From: CAVYXZ01 sp965223835
Lineage (GTDB): Bacteria; Chloroflexota; Anaerolineae; Aggregatilineales; Phototrophicaceae
Length of the DNA: 64,000 bases
Reading direction: 5' to 3'
Assembly (NCBI GenBank): GCA_965223835.1
Contig: CBDCXQ010000001.1
Location: 6,183,953 to 6,247,952, forward strand
Program-made: the position numbers and the translations under genes
In this document: piece after piece, positions 61,236-64,000 of the stretch
Numbering within the stretch: the first letter of the stretch is position 1
Layout: each line of letters starts with the position of its first letter
The notes under the pieces: model-generated
Databases searched by the model: none
What the model was told of the DNA's origin: nothing
Seen by the model: the letters and a program-made list of their open reading frames with translations, nothing else

Positions 61236-63857
61236 TTACAGGTTCGGATCAACCGCTGCCTGGCAGGCCTGCACCTGCTGGAAGAATTCCCCGAAGCGAC
61301 CCTGTGTGAGATTATCCGTCGGGATAGCGTTTATACAATCCAGATAGGCGCGAGTGATCTGCTCCGCATCCTGCAAATCAGCTTCGAAATCAACCACCTC
61401 ATCATTCAGGTAGCGCTCGAATAGATTAAACAGCCAGTTCGTCATGCCGAAATTACCCGTATTGATGTTCGTTGGAAACAACAGAGTTGAAGGTTGGCTC
61501 ATCAAGTCCGCTAGCGATTGAAAAAAGACGACGCTCTCGGTACCCCGCGCGGTTGCAAAGGCCGGGCTATTGATCTGAGACAGGCGAACAGGCATCGACT
61601 GGAACAGGTCTGGCGAGTCCATTAGATATTGGAAGAAACGATAACAGGCTTCAGGCTGTTCGGCAGTGGCACTGATATACAACGTGCCAAGATTAAATGT
61701 CACCGCATTAAATTGATTGCCGCGCGGAAACGTTACCAGTCCATCGTCGTTAGCCTGCGCATTGCCGCTACCACCAGGACCACCGCCGCCAACAAACGCG
61801 TTCAAAATGTTCGAATAAGTGGGCACATCCGCATTGGCGTTGCCACCCCCGCCACCACCGGGACCACCGCCCCCAGTCGCATAGTCCAATAGGTCGACAC
61901 GGGCCAGTTCTAACACCTGCTGCATGGCGTTGACTGTATTCGGGTCGGTGAAATTAACTGTCGGGGGGTCGGTGCGGGTATCAAAGGGCACCCCACCGTA
62001 GATTGCGATCAGTGACAGGAGTGCACTTTGCGACGCTTGATTGAATTCCAGCGGATGTTCATCTTCGGCCAGTACGAACTGGATTTGCCGCAATGTATCC
62101 TCAAACTCGGATACGCTCCAGGTTCCTTGCGGGATTATCACACCCGCCTGATTGTAAACCTCGTAATCAAAGCGCAGCACCAGCGGCGATATTTGCAGGG
62201 GCAAAGCCCACAATTGATTGTTGACCCGCACCTGCTCGAAAATTCCAGCGACGAAGTCACTGCTATCGAATGCCGGATCGGTTGAAACGAGGGGATCAAG
62301 GCTCAGCAGGAGATCAAGATTGACATCCGGGACCAGATTGTTATTGGCGTAGAGACAATCGTAATTCTCAACAACCGTGTCAAACTGAAATTGTGGCTCG
62401 GGTTCGATCACGATGCGGCCTACCTGGGGGTCAGCGGCGACAAAGCGGTCGGCAATATCCTGCCATTGCTGTGAGATGGCGAAACCCGGCCCACCGCCCA
62501 GCACCGCGAAGTCCAACGCAATCTCCCCTGCCACCAACTCGGTTGGCAAATTCGGCGCTTGAACAACAATCGGCGTCGCTGCCCGATTGTCGGCTGCGGT
62601 CAATCGCACCGTAATCTCAGTTTGGGAAGTAATCAAGGCCGTTTGTGCATCCAGACCATCACTCTGCATCAAGTTGTAGGCGGTGATGATGCCATCGGTG
62701 AAGCGCCGATCAGCAATGTTCAGGCCACGTGCCAACGCAGTATCGAGTAGCGGTGCCAGCTCATCGGGGACTGAGGTCGCATTCGCCAAAAAGCCGCCAA
62801 TGCCACCCTGGTTGGTGTCGGGCGCAGGGGGCTGTTGTAAAGCTGGTAAAGTACCCAGTGAGGCGGTAATGGCGTTAGGGTTGCTAATCAAGAATTTGAT
62901 GAGTTCGTAGGCCTCAGTGGGATAGAGCGTGCCGCTACTCACGGCATAGCCATTGGCATTCAACCCCGCATAACCGCCGGGAAGCAGCGCCGTCGCCCGT
63001 TCCGGGTCATCCTGATTCCCGCCAAAGCCGCCACCAAATCCCTGTGGATTTTCGATCAGAATGGGAACCAAATCGCTATCCACATCTTCCGGCAAGGTCA
63101 AGATGCCATCAGCCTGCAATGCCTGCCACGTCGTCAGATCAGCTTCGAGCTGCGGGTTGCTGAATTCCGGTACGCTGGGGAAGCTCGTATCATTGTAAGC
63201 GCGGCCACCAGCCAGACTCGCAAACAGTGCAGCCAGATTATCACCCCCGCCACCAGTCGCCAGCAAGCCATTGAGTGCAATCGAACCATCGGCGTCATAT
63301 TGGGTAAGCACGCGGGCCGCGAAATCGAGATCGGCCAGCGTCCAGTTCTCATTGGGATAGGCTAGCCCGGCGTTATCAAAGGCTTCTGGGATGTATGAGA
63401 GGACGACGAAATTCGTCGAAATCGGTAGTGCCCACTGGCGACCATCCCACATGAAAGAAGGTAGGACGGTTGGGTGAAAGGCCGCCGCATTAAAGGCCGG
63501 GTCGCTCTGGGTTAATGGCGACAAATCCAGTAGATAACCAGCGCGAGTGGCTTCCGGTGTTATGTCGTTGTTGATGAACAAAATATCGGCGGAACTGAAA
63601 TAATCCGCCAGATTATCCAGGTATTCTTCCGGGTCATCACTGTCTTCTACTGGCAGCCCAAAGCCACCATAGGGCAGCAGGAGCACCTGCACCCCCGGAT
63701 TTTCGGCCTCAAATTGCTCGATGACGGGGACCAGAAGATCCTCAGCAAAAAACGGCACGGTCATTTGCAAGATCACCGCTGCATCCTGAGCCATGACGGT
63801 TACAACCGGGGCCGCACATAATAACACCAACATCGTCAACCAGTTTAACCGTTTCAT
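61236..63857 (-). CDS. Extracellular solute-binding protein, two fused SBP domains
   Basis: An 873-residue secreted protein from ATG 63857 (GGAAGG ahead). Signal peptide about residues 1-23 (ending VTVMAQ). Two sugar-type SBP_bac_1-like domains in tandem, about residues 24-430 and 450-870. The first has VIEQFEAENPGVQVLLLP, the second DRFVAADPQVGRIVIEP, the same segment of each fold. Gly/Asn-rich linkers (GGGGPGGGGGGNANAD) interrupt the second. It should capture a solute for an ABC importer; a membrane gene begins just upstream. Usual members have one domain of about 430 residues. Confidence 0.85.
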   Translation of the reverse strand: MKRLNWLTMLVLLCAAPVVTVMAQDAAVILQMTVPFFAEDLLVPVIEQFEAENPGVQVLLLPYGGFGLPVEDSDDPEEYLDNLADYFSSADILFINNDITPEATRAGYLLDLSPLTQSDPAFNAAAFHPTVLPSFMWDGRQWALPISTNFVVLSYIPEAFDNAGLAYPNENWTLADLDFAARVLTQYDADGSIALNGLLATGGGGDNLAALFASLAGGRAYNDTSFPSVPEFSNPQLEADLTTWQALQADGILTLPEDVDSDLVPILIENPQGFGGGFGGNQDDPERATALLPGGYAGLNANGYAVSSGTLYPTEAYELIKFLISNPNAITASLGTLPALQQPPAPDTNQGGIGGFLANATSVPDELAPLLDTALARGLNIADRRFTDGIITAYNLMQSDGLDAQTALITSQTEITVRLTAADNRAATPIVVQAPNLPTELVAGEIALDFAVLGGGPGFAISQQWQDIADRFVAADPQVGRIVIEPEPQFQFDTVVENYDCLYANNNLVPDVNLDLLLSLDPLVSTDPAFDSSDFVAGIFEQVRVNNQLWALPLQISPLVLRFDYEVYNQAGVIIPQGTWSVSEFEDTLRQIQFVLAEDEHPLEFNQASQSALLSLIAIYGGVPFDTRTDPPTVNFTDPNTVNAMQQVLELARVDLLDYATGGGGPGGGGGGNANADVPTYSNILNAFVGGGGPGGSGNAQANDDGLVTFPRGNQFNAVTFNLGTLYISATAEQPEACYRFFQYLMDSPDLFQSMPVRLSQINSPAFATARGTESVVFFQSLADLMSQPSTLLFPTNINTGNFGMTNWLFNLFERYLNDEVVDFEADLQDAEQITRAYLDCINAIPTDNLTQGRFGEFFQQVQACQAAVDPNL

Positions 63858-63913
63858 TTGCACGCCTTCCAATCGGGAAAGATAAAATTCAATGGTATCA
63901 ATCGCTCGTTACC

Positions 63914-64000
63914 TCACCGCTCTAAAGCCGGGTGATAATAGGTTGCGGCGATTGCCAGGACCGCCACTAACACCAGGATGCCGGGAGCCAGCAGCGGATT
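63914..64000 (-). CDS. C-terminal end of a membrane protein (partial)
   Basis: The last 28 codons of a gene that enters from the right edge: NPLLAPGILVLVAVLAIAAT, then YYHPALER and TGA at 63914-63916. The hydrophobic stretch is one membrane helix. As it lies 56 bp upstream of the solute-binding protein gene on the same strand, a transporter component is likely, but too little is visible to tell. Confidence 0.55.
   Translation of the reverse strand, partial: NPLLAPGILVLVAVLAIAATYYHPALER

Noticed and set aside
1..64000. CRISPR array, rRNA, intact prophage or integrase
   Set aside because: No regularly spaced repeats, rRNA-like sequence, structural phage genes or recombinase motifs were seen on either strand.

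Overview
The window looks like chromosomal sequence of a GC-moderate bacterium, most probably a member of the Chloroflexota (Anaerolineae-like). This rests on gene content: a fasciclin-PstS fusion, PstC and PstA with very large insertions, many HEAT-repeat and FAS1-type proteins, DUF433/DUF5615 pairs, a homocysteine methyltransferase-MTHFR fusion, and G/C-rich dispersed palindromes between genes. The phylum call is an inference. No rRNA, CRISPR array, prophage or intact IS element was seen. One tRNA-like gene and one SAM riboswitch are present.

Layout. 1-5246 (minus): a catabolic operon for a sugar, sugar acid or sulfated sugar (Gfo/Idh/MocA oxidoreductase, enolase-superfamily dehydratase, sulfatase, Ldh-type dehydrogenase, aldo/keto reductase cut by the window edge). 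5500-5892: Hsp20. 6014-10640 (minus): a tightly packed operon with an E2-like protein, a JAB/MPN (JAMM) protein, a ThiF/E1-like protein, an unrecognised 94-residue protein, a protein-isoaspartate methyltransferase-like protein and a Nudix hydrolase. This is a bacterial ubiquitin-conjugation-like cluster without a recognisable ubiquitin-like modifier, and its JAMM motif has one zinc-ligand His replaced by Gln. 11029-15891: ferric-iron ABC transporter (binding protein, fused double permease, YwiC-like membrane protein, ATPase). 16099-18667: SAM riboswitch and terminator in front of a nucleoside phosphorylase, followed by unknown genes. 18206-20888: two membrane-anchored bL12-CTD-like paralogues around a DUF433/DUF5615 toxin-antitoxin pair, then an AT-rich TIR-domain gene and a broken small ORF. 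21037-30622: methionine/one-carbon genes (metH, homocysteine methyltransferase-MTHFR fusion, adenosine deaminase, PatB-type C-S lyase) mixed with small proteins. 30709-34408 (minus): nucleotidyltransferase, recN, B-box membrane protein, NAD kinase.

34658-40240: phosphate uptake genes pstS, pstC, pstA and pstB. Both pstS and pstC are preceded by PhoB/PhoP-like direct repeats on an 11-bp grid and by a -10 box. 40492-44174: a heterodimeric ABC exporter with one predicted degenerate ATP site. 44529-53000: cupin, L,D-transpeptidase, frameshifted nitrilase, a candidate small RNA, S9 peptidase, HEAT protein and a ThDP enzyme. 53182-56297: an APH-like kinase, then an AT-rich island made of an unknown gene, an XRE-ImmA/IrrE protein whose HExxH has become HAxxH, and a class II (leucine-type) tRNA whose anticodon reads UGG, a proline anticodon. 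56394-64000: a Cas4/AddB-like iron-sulfur nuclease, membrane proteins, a truncated frnE next to a transposase remnant, a DinB-like protein and a solute-binding protein made of two fused domains.

The strongest candidates for something undescribed are the E2-JAB-E1 operon with its altered JAMM site, and the island holding the inactive-looking ImmA protein and the leucine-type tRNA(UGG). The phosphate regulon architecture and the SAM-riboswitch-controlled nucleoside phosphorylase are also unusual.
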